Below are positions 54,981-62,693 of a stretch of DNA of 64,000 bases, piece after piece. Location of the stretch: assembly GCF_006937785.1 (NCBI RefSeq), contig NZ_SJEE01000002.1:124001-188000 (forward strand). Reading direction: 5' to 3'. How positions within the stretch are numbered: the first letter of the stretch is position 1; every line of letters begins with the position of its first letter. The DNA is from Pseudanabaena sp. UWO311. Lineage in GTDB: Bacteria > Cyanobacteriota > Cyanobacteriia > Pseudanabaenales > Pseudanabaenaceae. The notes beneath the pieces were generated by a model that had not been told where the DNA came from, did not search any database, and worked only from the letters and a program-made list of their open reading frames with translations. The translations under genes and the position numbers were made by a program.

Positions 54981-55873
54981 GCTATGCCTCGGCGCAAAGT
55001 ACCACGAATGAATACGCTAACGAATATGCCGAAACCCAATAAAGCGATCGCGGCGGAAAGGATTGTCATATTTCCCCAAGGCGCAGTAAACACAACGCTA
55101 TCCCATGCCCATGTGCTATGGCTGTACACATAACGGATCGTCTCAATCGCCCAAGATAGAGGATTAAGGCTAGCAATCCATTGCAACCAAGTGGGCATAA
55201 AGGCAAGTGGTGCAAGAGCCGTACTAGAGAACATCAATGGCAAATTCACCAAGAAAATAAACGCAAGCATCTCTTGATGTCCAGGCATTGCGAAAGCAAG
55301 TCCCAAACTCAACATCGTAAAGTCTACGATTAGCAACATCAAGATTAAAGACATTACCGCTAAACCACTTAGGCTCGGCAACCCTGCACCCATAAGTCCA
55401 CTGACCGCTACGATCGCTAAAGTTTGCACCATACTCAGAGCAATGATAAAAATCGCGGAAGCAGCAATGATCGAAAATCGGGATACTAGGGGCGCGACTA
55501 AGATGCGATTGAGGAAACCAAATTCGCGATCGAATAGCATTGGCAATCCCGAATTAAGTGCGCTGCTAAAAGCAGTAAATACAATGATCCCCGCCGCTAA
55601 AAACTGCACATAGGTCTGACCATCACCGACTAAACCTTTGGGCAACCCACTAAATAACGCGCCAAACAGCAATAACCACATCAATGGCTGCAACACCCCT
55701 GCGATCAAAGTTGTAGGGCGACGACGCAGTTGGATAAATAGCCTCGTAGTTAAAGCTGTCACCTCTTGCCGAAAATCTGCTGACAAAAAATTGGGCTTGG
55801 GACTTTCGGGCGTAACAAATTGCTGGATTTGTGGTTCTTGGATTGGTAAAGGCGGAGGGGAGGTTTGAGTCAT
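54977..55873 (-). CDS. ABC-2 type transporter permease (DrrB-like)
   Basis: With start ATG 55873 the protein has 298 residues: a polar N-terminal 50 residues, then six transmembrane helices in the ABC-2 pattern, with FIQLRRRPTTLIAGVLQPLMWLLLFGALF, FDREFGFLNRILVAPLVSR and the C-terminal SLNPLSWAIETIRY. DrrB-like permeases export drugs, lipids or polysaccharide with an ATPase partner, but no ABC ATPase is adjacent. The downstream winged-helix-like gene is coupled by an ATGA overlap. ATG 55906 is an alternative start adding 11 residues. Confidence 0.9.
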   Translation of the reverse strand: MTQTSPPPLPIQEPQIQQFVTPESPKPNFLSADFRQEVTALTTRLFIQLRRRPTTLIAGVLQPLMWLLLFGALFSGLPKGLVGDGQTYVQFLAAGIIVFTAFSSALNSGLPMLFDREFGFLNRILVAPLVSRFSIIAASAIFIIALSMVQTLAIVAVSGLMGAGLPSLSGLAVMSLILMLLIVDFTMLSLGLAFAMPGHQEMLAFIFLVNLPLMFSSTALAPLAFMPTWLQWIASLNPLSWAIETIRYVYSHSTWAWDSVVFTAPWGNMTILSAAIALLGFGIFVSVFIRGTLRRGIA

Positions 55874-55980
55874 AGGTTTATTTGGACAAATTAGCCACAA
55901 TACCAATCATAACGTTTTGTTAGAGAGAGAAAAAAAATGAATAGAGGCAATACGCGATTTATAAATAAAGGCGGCTATTT

Positions 55981-56517
55981 CTACTTTGGTTGGGGAAATC
56001 TTCGTAATAAGCTACCGATTGCAACAAGTCCTACACCAGATATGACATAAATAGGCACAACGGAGACAAAGGGAATTCTAGTGCCATAGATAGACAAAAT
56101 CAAAATAGGAAAAAGAATAGCCCCAGCTCCTGATGTAATACAAATTCCACTGATAATCTTTCGCGCTATACCGATGGGGAACTTGGGCTTGAGCAATGTC
56201 CAGCCCAAAGTACCAGCAGCTAATCCTAGCAACCCATACAGCATAATCATATAGATATCCCCTCCCGCCATCAGTACCCTCAGAGTAAAAACAATCGCAG
56301 GTATACCTGCCAAGATCAGAATCCATGAGACTATAGCGCGAGTTCCGTCGAGCAAGCTAGTCGGACGATACAACAAAACTGCGATCGCTATTGCCAATCC
56401 ACCAACTCCAAACATCAGAGCAGCAAAGGGATTATAAGAAATGCTGGTCACTGCAAAGATCAATGTCACTGTGCCAAAGACTATGAGAAGTAATCCAAAA
56501 ATTCGTCGTAAACTCAT
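55981..56517 (-). CDS. Polytopic membrane protein of unknown function
   Basis: I do not recognise this 178-residue protein. It has about six hydrophobic helices (roughly 5-25, 29-48, 62-82, 87-107, 115-137, 146-168), with short polar links and a final RRFPQPK. It may be one of the many small cyanobacterial membrane proteins. It precedes the permease gene on the same strand with a 100-base gap. Confidence 0.7.
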   Translation of the reverse strand: MSLRRIFGLLLIVFGTVTLIFAVTSISYNPFAALMFGVGGLAIAIAVLLYRPTSLLDGTRAIVSWILILAGIPAIVFTLRVLMAGGDIYMIMLYGLLGLAAGTLGWTLLKPKFPIGIARKIISGICITSGAGAILFPILILSIYGTRIPFVSVVPIYVISGVGLVAIGSLLRRFPQPK

Positions 56518-56586
56518 GACTAATAAATTCGATCCTATTCAAATATACGCAAGCAAATTAAAGCGCTCTGTACAGAGAAATGTAGT

Positions 56587-56729
56587 GGACTGTTTCATCT
56601 AAAGTGATGCAATAGTTGATTTATTAAAAGGGTGTCAAGACTGGCTTAACAAAGTTTTCTATTGCACTATTTTAGATAAAACAGTCCAGTAGGATGGGTT
56701 AGCGATCGCGTAACCCATCCTACTGGACT
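56587..56729. repeat. Overlapping inverted repeats
   Basis: Arms about 56587-56615 and 56659-56687 (GGACTGTTT.ATCTAAA against TTTAGATAAAACAGTCC) form a large, imperfect stem. Overlapping its right end, AGTCCAGTAGGATGGGTTA (56683-56701) pairs perfectly with 56711-56729 around a HIP1 loop. The two share AGTCC, so they compete. It follows the 63-residue gene and may terminate it. Confidence 0.65.
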
Positions 56730-56763
56730 ACCTTGATTACGCTGCTTCACCAATCTTGTTTTA

Positions 56764-56955
56764 TCAGTGCGAATAATCCCACGCCCAATCAACGCGCTCC
56801 CAATCAGCTGGGCTAACAGCATCGAGCAAAATATCGTCTCCCTGTTCTGCCATTGCCGCAAAAGCTTGATTCAATCCCATACGTAACTGCGGAAATGGGC
56901 GCACAGCATAGATGACAAAATCTTTATCTGTAAAGATGACCCACATATCTATCAT
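56764..56955 (-). CDS. 63-residue protein coupled to the GUN4-domain gene
   Basis: Start ATG 56955 overlaps the stop of the GUN4 gene as ATGA; the protein begins MIDMWVIFTDKDFVIYAVRPFPQLRMG and continues NQAFAAMAEQGDDILLDAVSPADWERVDWAWDYSH. It is acidic and rich in Trp at the end. I recognise no family. The coupling and coding-like composition support a real gene that works with the GUN4-domain protein. Confidence 0.6.
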   Translation of the reverse strand: MIDMWVIFTDKDFVIYAVRPFPQLRMGLNQAFAAMAEQGDDILLDAVSPADWERVDWAWDYSH

Positions 56956-57716
56956 AGTCCACACATAGCCGAGCGCTCTGCAAACTCACGATAGGTATAG
57001 GTCAGGGAATTACTAAAATCCGATTCCCCGTAAATACCCCAAGAGGGATAATAGCCGTCTGGTAATTGCAGCCCTTTTTTTAAACCTTTGCTCAAAGACT
57101 TGATATCCCCTCGTCCCATTCTTTCAGGAATTCTACTTATTAAGTTATTAATCTTTTTGGCAATGCAACGGCTGCTACATGCCGTAGTGTTGAGATAGTC
57201 TTGTTCTGAATTAGAACTCTTTGAGCTTATCTTATCTATTTCAGCGCTACATTTTTGCATACAAATTTGTTGATCGCGTTCAGGATCTGACAAGTTGCGA
57301 TCTCTTTCTACGATTTTCTGTTGCACACTAAAACCAAACCGTCCGCTACTAGACTTTCGCCATAGTCGATCAATTGTTGTGAGATCTGTGCAAGGAAAAT
57401 TAAGGATATCTTGTCTACTCATTGGCATGAATAACTCCAAATCACTAGCTTTCGCAAATACTCTTCCTGTTTCTTGATCTGCTTTTTCCCATTGCTGCAT
57501 TTCTAGTAGCGATCGCAGTTGGCGATAGTCAATATTTCGCACCGATGGCAAGGATTGAATAATCGTTTCATCCGATGGCTTGTTAAACTGCCAGATGGGG
57601 TTTTCTAGTAAGTAGGGATAGCTATTTTTCGCCCAAAACCATCCTGCACAAGTAGCGATAGCAGAGAATACACCGATTAGTATCCATATTTTTTTCCCAA
57701 GTTTAGGAATTGCCAT
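56952..57716 (-). CDS. Membrane-anchored GUN4-domain protein with inserted twin CX3C motif
   Basis: A transmembrane helix (about 9-29) precedes a GUN4 domain: YRQLRSLLEMQQWEKADQETGRVF (64-87), DILNFPCTDLTTIDRLWRKSSSGRFGFSVQQKIV (103-136). GUN4 binds porphyrins and assists magnesium chelatase in standard form. After residue 136 an insertion of about 70 residues carries Cys 152, 156, 180 and 184, i.e. CX3C twice, before the family-like end LPDGYYPSWGIYGESDFSNSLTYTYREF. This anchored, Cys-rich version is not the housekeeping Gun4. It is coupled to a 63-residue gene downstream. Confidence 0.85.
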   Translation of the reverse strand: MAIPKLGKKIWILIGVFSAIATCAGWFWAKNSYPYLLENPIWQFNKPSDETIIQSLPSVRNIDYRQLRSLLEMQQWEKADQETGRVFAKASDLELFMPMSRQDILNFPCTDLTTIDRLWRKSSSGRFGFSVQQKIVERDRNLSDPERDQQICMQKCSAEIDKISSKSSNSEQDYLNTTACSSRCIAKKINNLISRIPERMGRGDIKSLSKGLKKGLQLPDGYYPSWGIYGESDFSNSLTYTYREFAERSAMCGL

Positions 57717-57811
57717 TATGAATTCACGATCTAAGAATTGAAATGATTAAAAAACAAATTTTTAAGGAATTAGAGAGAATTGACATAATTCTTAAATAAG
57801 TTCCTAAAGAA

Positions 57812-57840
57812 AAGGAAGACTCACTTAGCAAGTCTTCCTT
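57812..57840. terminator. Terminator of the pnt operon
   Basis: AAGGAAGACT pairs with AGTCTTCCTT around nine bases, 29 bases after the pntB stop (minus strand) and with an A-rich/T-rich context. Confidence 0.6.
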
Positions 57841-57868
57841 CAAAACACCTTTCTGTCAAAGCCAAAAG

Positions 57869-59281
57869 CTAGATTTGTTTTAACTCATTTGCAAGCTTGC
57901 CAACCATGTCCTTTGCGCCACCAAATAACATCATTGTTTTTTGTTGATAGAACAAGTCATTTTCGACACCTGCAAAACCAGCACTCATACCGCGCTTAAT
58001 CACGATCGCATTTTTAGCTTTATCCACATCTAAAATCGGCATTCCATAAATGGGGCTAGCTTGATTAGTCCTTGCCGCAGGATTGACCACATCATTCGCG
58101 CCGATAATCAATACCACATCGGTATTCTCAAACTGCGTATTGATATCGTCCATGTCATAGAGTTGCGAGTAAGGCACATTAGCCTCCGCTAGCAACACGT
58201 TCATATGCCCTGGCATCCGCCCCGCAACTGGATGGATGGCAAACTTTACTTCTACGCCTTTGCGTTCGAGCATGTCCGATAACTCTCGCACAGCGTGCTG
58301 AGCTTGAGCGACAGCCATGCCATAGCCAGGCACAATTACTACTGATCGCGCATAGCCCAACATCATCGCGCATTCTTCAGGGTCAATGGTTTTCACGGTT
58401 TTGTTGCTGCTATCGCCTGCGTCACCATCTGTGACTAAGGTTGTGCCAAAGCCGCTAAATAGCACATTGGGAAGAGTTCGGTTCATTGCCTTACACATAA
58501 TCTGGGTGAGGATCAAACCTGAAGCGCCAACTAATGCACCTGAAATAATCAACACATTATTCATCACCACAAAGCCTGCGGCACTGGCTGCGACCCCTGA
58601 CAGCGAGTTCAGCAGCGAGATTACCACGGGCATATCACCGCCACCGATGGGGATTACAAACAATACGCCAACTAGGAGCGAAATGATATTTATGCCAATG
58701 AATGCGACCAGATCAGCAGGATTGACAATCAGCATGACTGAACCAGCAGCAAAAGTGACCAGTAGCAAAATATTGATTGTCTGCTGATAGCCAAAGCGAA
58801 TCGGTGCGCCCTTCATGATTCCTTGCAATTTAGCAAAGGCAATCATGCTACCCGTAAAGGTAATATTGCCAATGAGGACACTAGCGGTAATCGAAAGATT
58901 ATCGACTAATGGGAGGGTCAACCCATGACTGACTACCCGCCAATATTCGCCTACAGCTACTAAAGATGAAGCCAAACCGCCCAAACCATTGAGTAAGCCA
59001 ACCATCTGCGGCATATCGGTCATCGCAACTTTGTAAGCAATCAGAGAGCCGATCGCTGAGCCGATCGCGATCGCTACCAAAATCAAGCTATAGCTCAATA
59101 CTTGCTTGTCAAGTAACGTAGCTACAACCGCTAGCAACATGGCGATCGCGCCAAGTAAATTCCCCTGACGTGCTGTAGCAGGTGATCCCATCTGTTTGAG
59201 ACCAATCATAAATAAGGAAGCTGCCACCAAATAGGTAAGCTGAATCCCCGTCGGGACATAATCCAAAATATTTTCTAGCAT
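57869..59281 (-). CDS. pntB: Proton-translocating NAD(P) transhydrogenase beta subunit
   Basis: The 470-residue protein has many transmembrane helices (residues 1-260) and the NADP-binding domain with VVIVPGYGMAVAQAQHAVRELSDMLERKG, HPVAGRMPGHMNVLLAEANVPY, LIIGANDVVNPAARTNQASPIYGMPILDVDKA and IVIKRGMSAGFAGVEN, all typical. With the two alpha subunits it couples hydride transfer from NADH to NADP with proton flow. It follows pntA2 by six bases. Confidence 0.98.
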   Translation of the reverse strand: MLENILDYVPTGIQLTYLVAASLFMIGLKQMGSPATARQGNLLGAIAMLLAVVATLLDKQVLSYSLILVAIAIGSAIGSLIAYKVAMTDMPQMVGLLNGLGGLASSLVAVGEYWRVVSHGLTLPLVDNLSITASVLIGNITFTGSMIAFAKLQGIMKGAPIRFGYQQTINILLLVTFAAGSVMLIVNPADLVAFIGINIISLLVGVLFVIPIGGGDMPVVISLLNSLSGVAASAAGFVVMNNVLIISGALVGASGLILTQIMCKAMNRTLPNVLFSGFGTTLVTDGDAGDSSNKTVKTIDPEECAMMLGYARSVVIVPGYGMAVAQAQHAVRELSDMLERKGVEVKFAIHPVAGRMPGHMNVLLAEANVPYSQLYDMDDINTQFENTDVVLIIGANDVVNPAARTNQASPIYGMPILDVDKAKNAIVIKRGMSAGFAGVENDLFYQQKTMMLFGGAKDMVGKLANELKQI

Positions 59282-59287
59282 GGTGCT

Positions 59288-59578
59288 TTACGCCTCTTTC
59301 TTTTTGAACATTTGCAACATGCGATCGGTAACCAGAAATCCGCCAACAACATTGATCGTGGCGCAGACTACCGAGATCAGTCCTAAAATTACTGAGAGAT
59401 TAGGATTCACATCGCTACCTGCCACAATCAAAGCACCAATGACGGATATGCCTGAAATGGCGTTAGACCCTGACATCAGGGGAGTATGTAATGTTGGGGG
59501 AACCTTGTTAATTACTTCAAATCCTGCAAAGGAAGCAAGCACAAAGACAAATAGAGCACTAATTAATGATTCGTTCAT
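59288..59578 (-). CDS. pntA2: Transhydrogenase subunit alpha 2 (membrane part)
   Basis: The 96-residue protein has three hydrophobic helices (VFVLASFAGFEVINKVPPTLHTPLMSGSNAISGI is the conserved first part) and ends FLVTDRMLQMFKKKEA. In E. coli this is the C-terminal part of PntA; in cyanobacteria it is a separate gene. It is six bases ahead of pntB and 268 bases after pntA1, a gap filled with repeats. Confidence 0.96.
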   Translation of the reverse strand: MNESLISALFVFVLASFAGFEVINKVPPTLHTPLMSGSNAISGISVIGALIVAGSDVNPNLSVILGLISVVCATINVVGGFLVTDRMLQMFKKKEA

Positions 59579-59648
59579 AGTTGTTTAACGAACTTGTTGA
59601 CTTCAGTGCCAACAAGTTCAAATCAATTGAAAGTGAATTAAGACTTAA

Positions 59649-59705
59649 ACACAGTAAGGGTTTTCAAAAAACAAAATGGCGTAGCCATTTTGTTTTTTGA
59701 TATTA
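59649..59705. repeat. Partial family A repeat within the pnt operon
   Basis: Only CAGTAAGGGTTTT, the stem AACAAAATGGC-GTA-GCCATTTTGTT and TTGATATT remain, in minus-type orientation. C-G at the stem end is replaced by A-T on both arms. Confidence 0.7.
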
Positions 59706-59726
59706 GAAATCATTTAAGAATTGTCT

Positions 59727-59803
59727 AGATCCCCCCCAGCCCCCCTTAAAAAGGGGGGAGAATTAAATTCTTCCCCCTTTTTAAGGGGGATTGAGGGGGA
59801 TCT
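59727..59803. repeat. Cyanobacterial REP-type palindrome (GATCCCCC... type)
   Basis: AGATCCCCCC..CCCCTTAAAAAGGGGGGAG is followed by the mirror CTTCCCCCTTTTTAAGGGGGATTGAGGGGGATCT. Similar sequences are widespread between genes in unrelated cyanobacteria. It lies between pntA1 and pntA2 on their transcript. Confidence 0.8.
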
Positions 59804-59845
59804 CTTAAAGCTTTTGACCGCAGAAAGTACTTCTTACATGGTTTC

Positions 59846-60991
59846 TTAGACTGGGACAGCTAGTTGAGAGAGAGCATCTTTAACGCGCTGATTGCGAATT
59901 TCGCCAGCGTGAGTGATACAAGTACTGCTGATAATGTCATCATCAAAATCAAGATCCAGTTCACCTTTCTTGATCAAGTGATTGAGAAGGTTGAGCAGAT
60001 TTTTAGCGTATTTTTGCGAAGCATGAATTGGCATTGATGATGGCAAATTGATTGGTGAAATAATCATTGCGCCATGACACATTACATCCTTGCCAGCGAT
60101 CGTCCCTTCGCAATTACCCCCCTGTTCACCAGCCATATCAACGATGATCGAGCCACGCTTCATATGGGCAATCATGGCATCAGTCACCATTACTGGGGCT
60201 TTACGTCCAGGGACTTGGGCAGTGGTAATGACAATATCAGCTTCTTTAATATGCTTAGCAAGAATGACTTGAGCATGTTGTTTTGCTGCTTCAGAAATTT
60301 CTTTTGCATATCCACCATCGGCGGTCGTATCCTCATCCAAGGTTACATCGATGAACTTTGCACCAAGGCTTTGCACTTCCTCCCGCACCGCAGGACGAAT
60401 ATCATAGGCTTCCACCTGTGCTCCGAGACGACGCGCCGTTGCGATCGCCTGAAGCCCAGCAACACCTGCACCCAATACCACCACTTTCGCAGGCGGGATT
60501 GTGCCTGCTGCGGTAGTTAGCATGGGGAGATATTTTGGTAAAGCCGCTGCTGCGATCAGTACGGCTTTATAACCAGCGATCGAGGCTTGTGAGGAGAGTG
60601 CATCCATACTTTGCGCCCGACTGCTACGGGGGATCATCTCCATGCTCATGGCTGTTACTCCCTGATGCGCGAGGCGGCGGATCAGTTCAGGTCTTCCTAA
60701 TGGATTGAGAAAACCAATCGTGATTTGCCCAGATTTGAACATGCTAACTTCTTCTTCGCGAGGTGCACCCACCTTTAGCAAAATATCTGATTCATTAATC
60801 AGAACATTCTTGTCAGAAATAATTTTGGCTCCAACCTCTTCATAAGCTGCATCCGCAAAAAAAGATGATTCACCAGCATGACTCTCGATCAAGACTTCCA
60901 AACCATTTTTGACCAAGCGACTCACCACTTCAGGAATTAGAGCGACTCTACGTTCTCCAAATTCTATTTCTTTGATTACGCCTATCTTCAT
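59846..60991 (-). CDS. pntA1: Transhydrogenase subunit alpha 1 (NAD-binding part)
   Basis: The 381-residue protein matches PntA domain I: MKIGVIKEIEFGERRVALIPE, SILLKVGAPREEEV-like start of the nucleotide region, VVLGAGVAGLQAIATARRLGAQVEAYDIRP (Rossmann motif) and DIVITTAQVPGRKAPVMVTDAMIAHMKRGSIIVDMAGEQGGN. It is related to alanine dehydrogenase. It starts the pntA1-pntA2-pntB group. Confidence 0.97.
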   Translation of the reverse strand: MKIGVIKEIEFGERRVALIPEVVSRLVKNGLEVLIESHAGESSFFADAAYEEVGAKIISDKNVLINESDILLKVGAPREEEVSMFKSGQITIGFLNPLGRPELIRRLAHQGVTAMSMEMIPRSSRAQSMDALSSQASIAGYKAVLIAAAALPKYLPMLTTAAGTIPPAKVVVLGAGVAGLQAIATARRLGAQVEAYDIRPAVREEVQSLGAKFIDVTLDEDTTADGGYAKEISEAAKQHAQVILAKHIKEADIVITTAQVPGRKAPVMVTDAMIAHMKRGSIIVDMAGEQGGNCEGTIAGKDVMCHGAMIISPINLPSSMPIHASQKYAKNLLNLLNHLIKKGELDLDFDDDIISSTCITHAGEIRNQRVKDALSQLAVPV

Positions 60992-61335
60992 TCATGCACC
61001 TTATTCAATTATCTTCACTTACCGAAATGTATGATCGGTCAACCCAGATACAGCGCTTTGTACTTAAAACCGAACCAATAAAACTTCTATAAGTGGCGCA
61101 AATTAACACTTATAGAAATTTTATTGTGGCTCTTTCGATCATAAATTGCTGGAAGTAGAGACAATTCATGATTTGCCCTTACTTACAGCAATTTATTTAG
61201 GATTGCTATATGTGTTAGTTTCATTGTAAGAACCTACATGTGCTCTTTTGGCTACTTCTTCGGATAATCTTTAACTGTCTTAACGAAAGTACCGTAGAAA
61301 TATTTACTTTCAATAACTTTTGCAAACAAGTCTAA
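60992..61335. other. Divergent intergenic region with one inverted repeat
   Basis: AATAAAACTTCTATAAGTG (61077-61095) pairs with 61107-61125 with one mismatch across 11 bases. No gene or riboswitch-like structure is seen; a cobalamin riboswitch before the CobT-like gene was looked for and not found. Confidence 0.5.
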
Positions 61336-62394
61336 ATGATCAAGACCTACACACAACGCAAAAAAGCCAAGTCTTGGCTCAAAAACTATCGTGGAAAACG
61401 TCCAGTATTTGCTTGTGTGCTGGGATTTACAGAGACAGGATTAATCCCCAATATTTCCGCAGCAGGAGCAACTCCTGAGGATCGTAAATATACAGCGATC
61501 GCTGATGCTGAATTTCTGGCAACAGGAATTAACACCAGTTTCCCTTTACCACCCCTAGTTGCTGGAGCCTCGCCAGTCTTAATTTCCCGAGCCGTTGTCG
61601 CTGCCCAAGAATTACCGCTGTTTATCTTTGATGCTGGTTTAGCGATCGCGCCGACTATTCAAGCGATCCCCCTCTCTGGATTACCAGCAAAGTGTCTAAG
61701 TACAGGTAAGGCTTTGCCAATTGAAATTGTGCTGCAATTATTTGTCCAAGGTTTAGTATGGGGCGAAAAGCTCGCCCAATCAGGCGCTTATGTAATTTTG
61801 AGTGAATGCGTAGTTGGTGGGACAACTACCGCTTTAGCGGTGCTAACAGGATTAGGAATTGCTGCAAAGGATAAAGTAAATAGCTCTCATTCCACTTGTA
61901 ACCATGCGCAAAAGTGGGAAATCGTGCAAGCTGGATTACAGCATCTAGAACAACCAGCCACGCCCTTCGAGATCGTTGCAGCAGTAGGAGATCCCATGCA
62001 AATCGCAGTGGCAGGAATGGCGATCGCAGCCAGTCGTCATGCAGGTGTATTGCTGGCAGGTGGGACTCAAATGTTAGCGGTATATGCGTTAGCAAGAGCG
62101 ATCGCTGCCCATCAAAATCTTGTATGGAATCCTGATGCGATTATTGCAGGCACAACCAGATGGGTTGCTGAAGATCCCACGGGTAATACCGTCGATCTAG
62201 CCTTAGCTGTTCAAGATGTGCCTTTACTAGCCACACAGCTAAGTTTTGCCAAGTCTAAGTTTGCACAATTGCGAGCCTATGAACAAGGTTTTGTGAAAGA
62301 AGGTGTTGGCGCTGGGGGCGCAGCGATCGCCGCGCATTTATATCAAAATTGGACGCAAGAGAAATTGTTGAATGCGATCGAATCTCAGCTATAG
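61336..62394 (+). CDS. CobT-like nicotinate-nucleotide phosphoribosyltransferase family protein (UPF0284)
   Basis: The 352-residue protein matches the cyanobacterial/archaeal UPF0284 branch of the CobT family: FACVLGFTETGLIPNISAAGATPEDRKYTAIADAEFL, LPPLVAGASPVLISRAVV, ILSECVVGGTTTALAVLTGLG, VGDPMQIAVAGMAIAASRHAGVLLAGGTQMLAVYAL. It may activate the lower base of (pseudo)cobalamin; cyanobacteria make pseudocobalamin with adenine, so the real base acceptor is unclear. It is 42 kb from cobI and cobH. Confidence 0.92.
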   Translation: MIKTYTQRKKAKSWLKNYRGKRPVFACVLGFTETGLIPNISAAGATPEDRKYTAIADAEFLATGINTSFPLPPLVAGASPVLISRAVVAAQELPLFIFDAGLAIAPTIQAIPLSGLPAKCLSTGKALPIEIVLQLFVQGLVWGEKLAQSGAYVILSECVVGGTTTALAVLTGLGIAAKDKVNSSHSTCNHAQKWEIVQAGLQHLEQPATPFEIVAAVGDPMQIAVAGMAIAASRHAGVLLAGGTQMLAVYALARAIAAHQNLVWNPDAIIAGTTRWVAEDPTGNTVDLALAVQDVPLLATQLSFAKSKFAQLRAYEQGFVKEGVGAGGAAIAAHLYQNWTQEKLLNAIESQL

Positions 62395-62464
62395 TTTCCA
62401 GACTTTACACATTTTGCTTGACAGTCTCTCTATCCCGATAGCCAGCAATCATATAGCTAATGTC

Positions 62465-62563
62465 ATACCAAAACACAAAATGGCGTAGCCATTTTGTGTT
62501 TTAAAACCCTTACAGGGTTTGTTTTTTAATTCACAGTGTTGTCACACTTTTGTGAATTGGTAT
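62465..62563. repeat. Family A three-hairpin repeat
   Basis: Plus-type: ATACCAAAACACAAAATGGC-GTA-GCCATTTTGTGTTTT, AAACCCTTACAGGGTTT, then AATTCACAGTGTTGTCACACTTTTGTGAATT and GGTAT. The first two hairpins are perfect; the third has lost a few bases. Confidence 0.8.
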
Positions 62564-62583
62564 CACATGCCTTAGGACAAATC

Positions 62584-62638
62584 AAAACCCAAGAATTGGT
62601 TGGCAGCGCTCCGCGCTGCCAACCAATTCTTGGGTTTT
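62584..62638. terminator. Perfect 26-bp hairpin (family B)
   Basis: Arms 62584-62609 and 62613-62638 pair exactly around TCC with core AAAACCCAAGAATTGG and tip GGCAGCGC. Slightly farther out, AGGACA and TGTCCT pair again across a bulge. It lies between two convergent genes and can serve both. Confidence 0.7.
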
Positions 62639-62693
62639 ATGTCCTAGTGCATTTGGCGACAGCTATAAATCACAAATCCCTTAGCTCCTTTTC

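Noticed and set aside
56667-56861. 64-codon minus-strand frame overlapping the 63-residue gene
   Set aside because: It reads through the 56683-56729 palindrome; the frame with the ATGA overlap is preferred.
60992-61335. Cobalamin riboswitch before the CobT-like gene
   Set aside because: No B12-box-like sequence was seen, only an 19-bp AT-rich inverted repeat.
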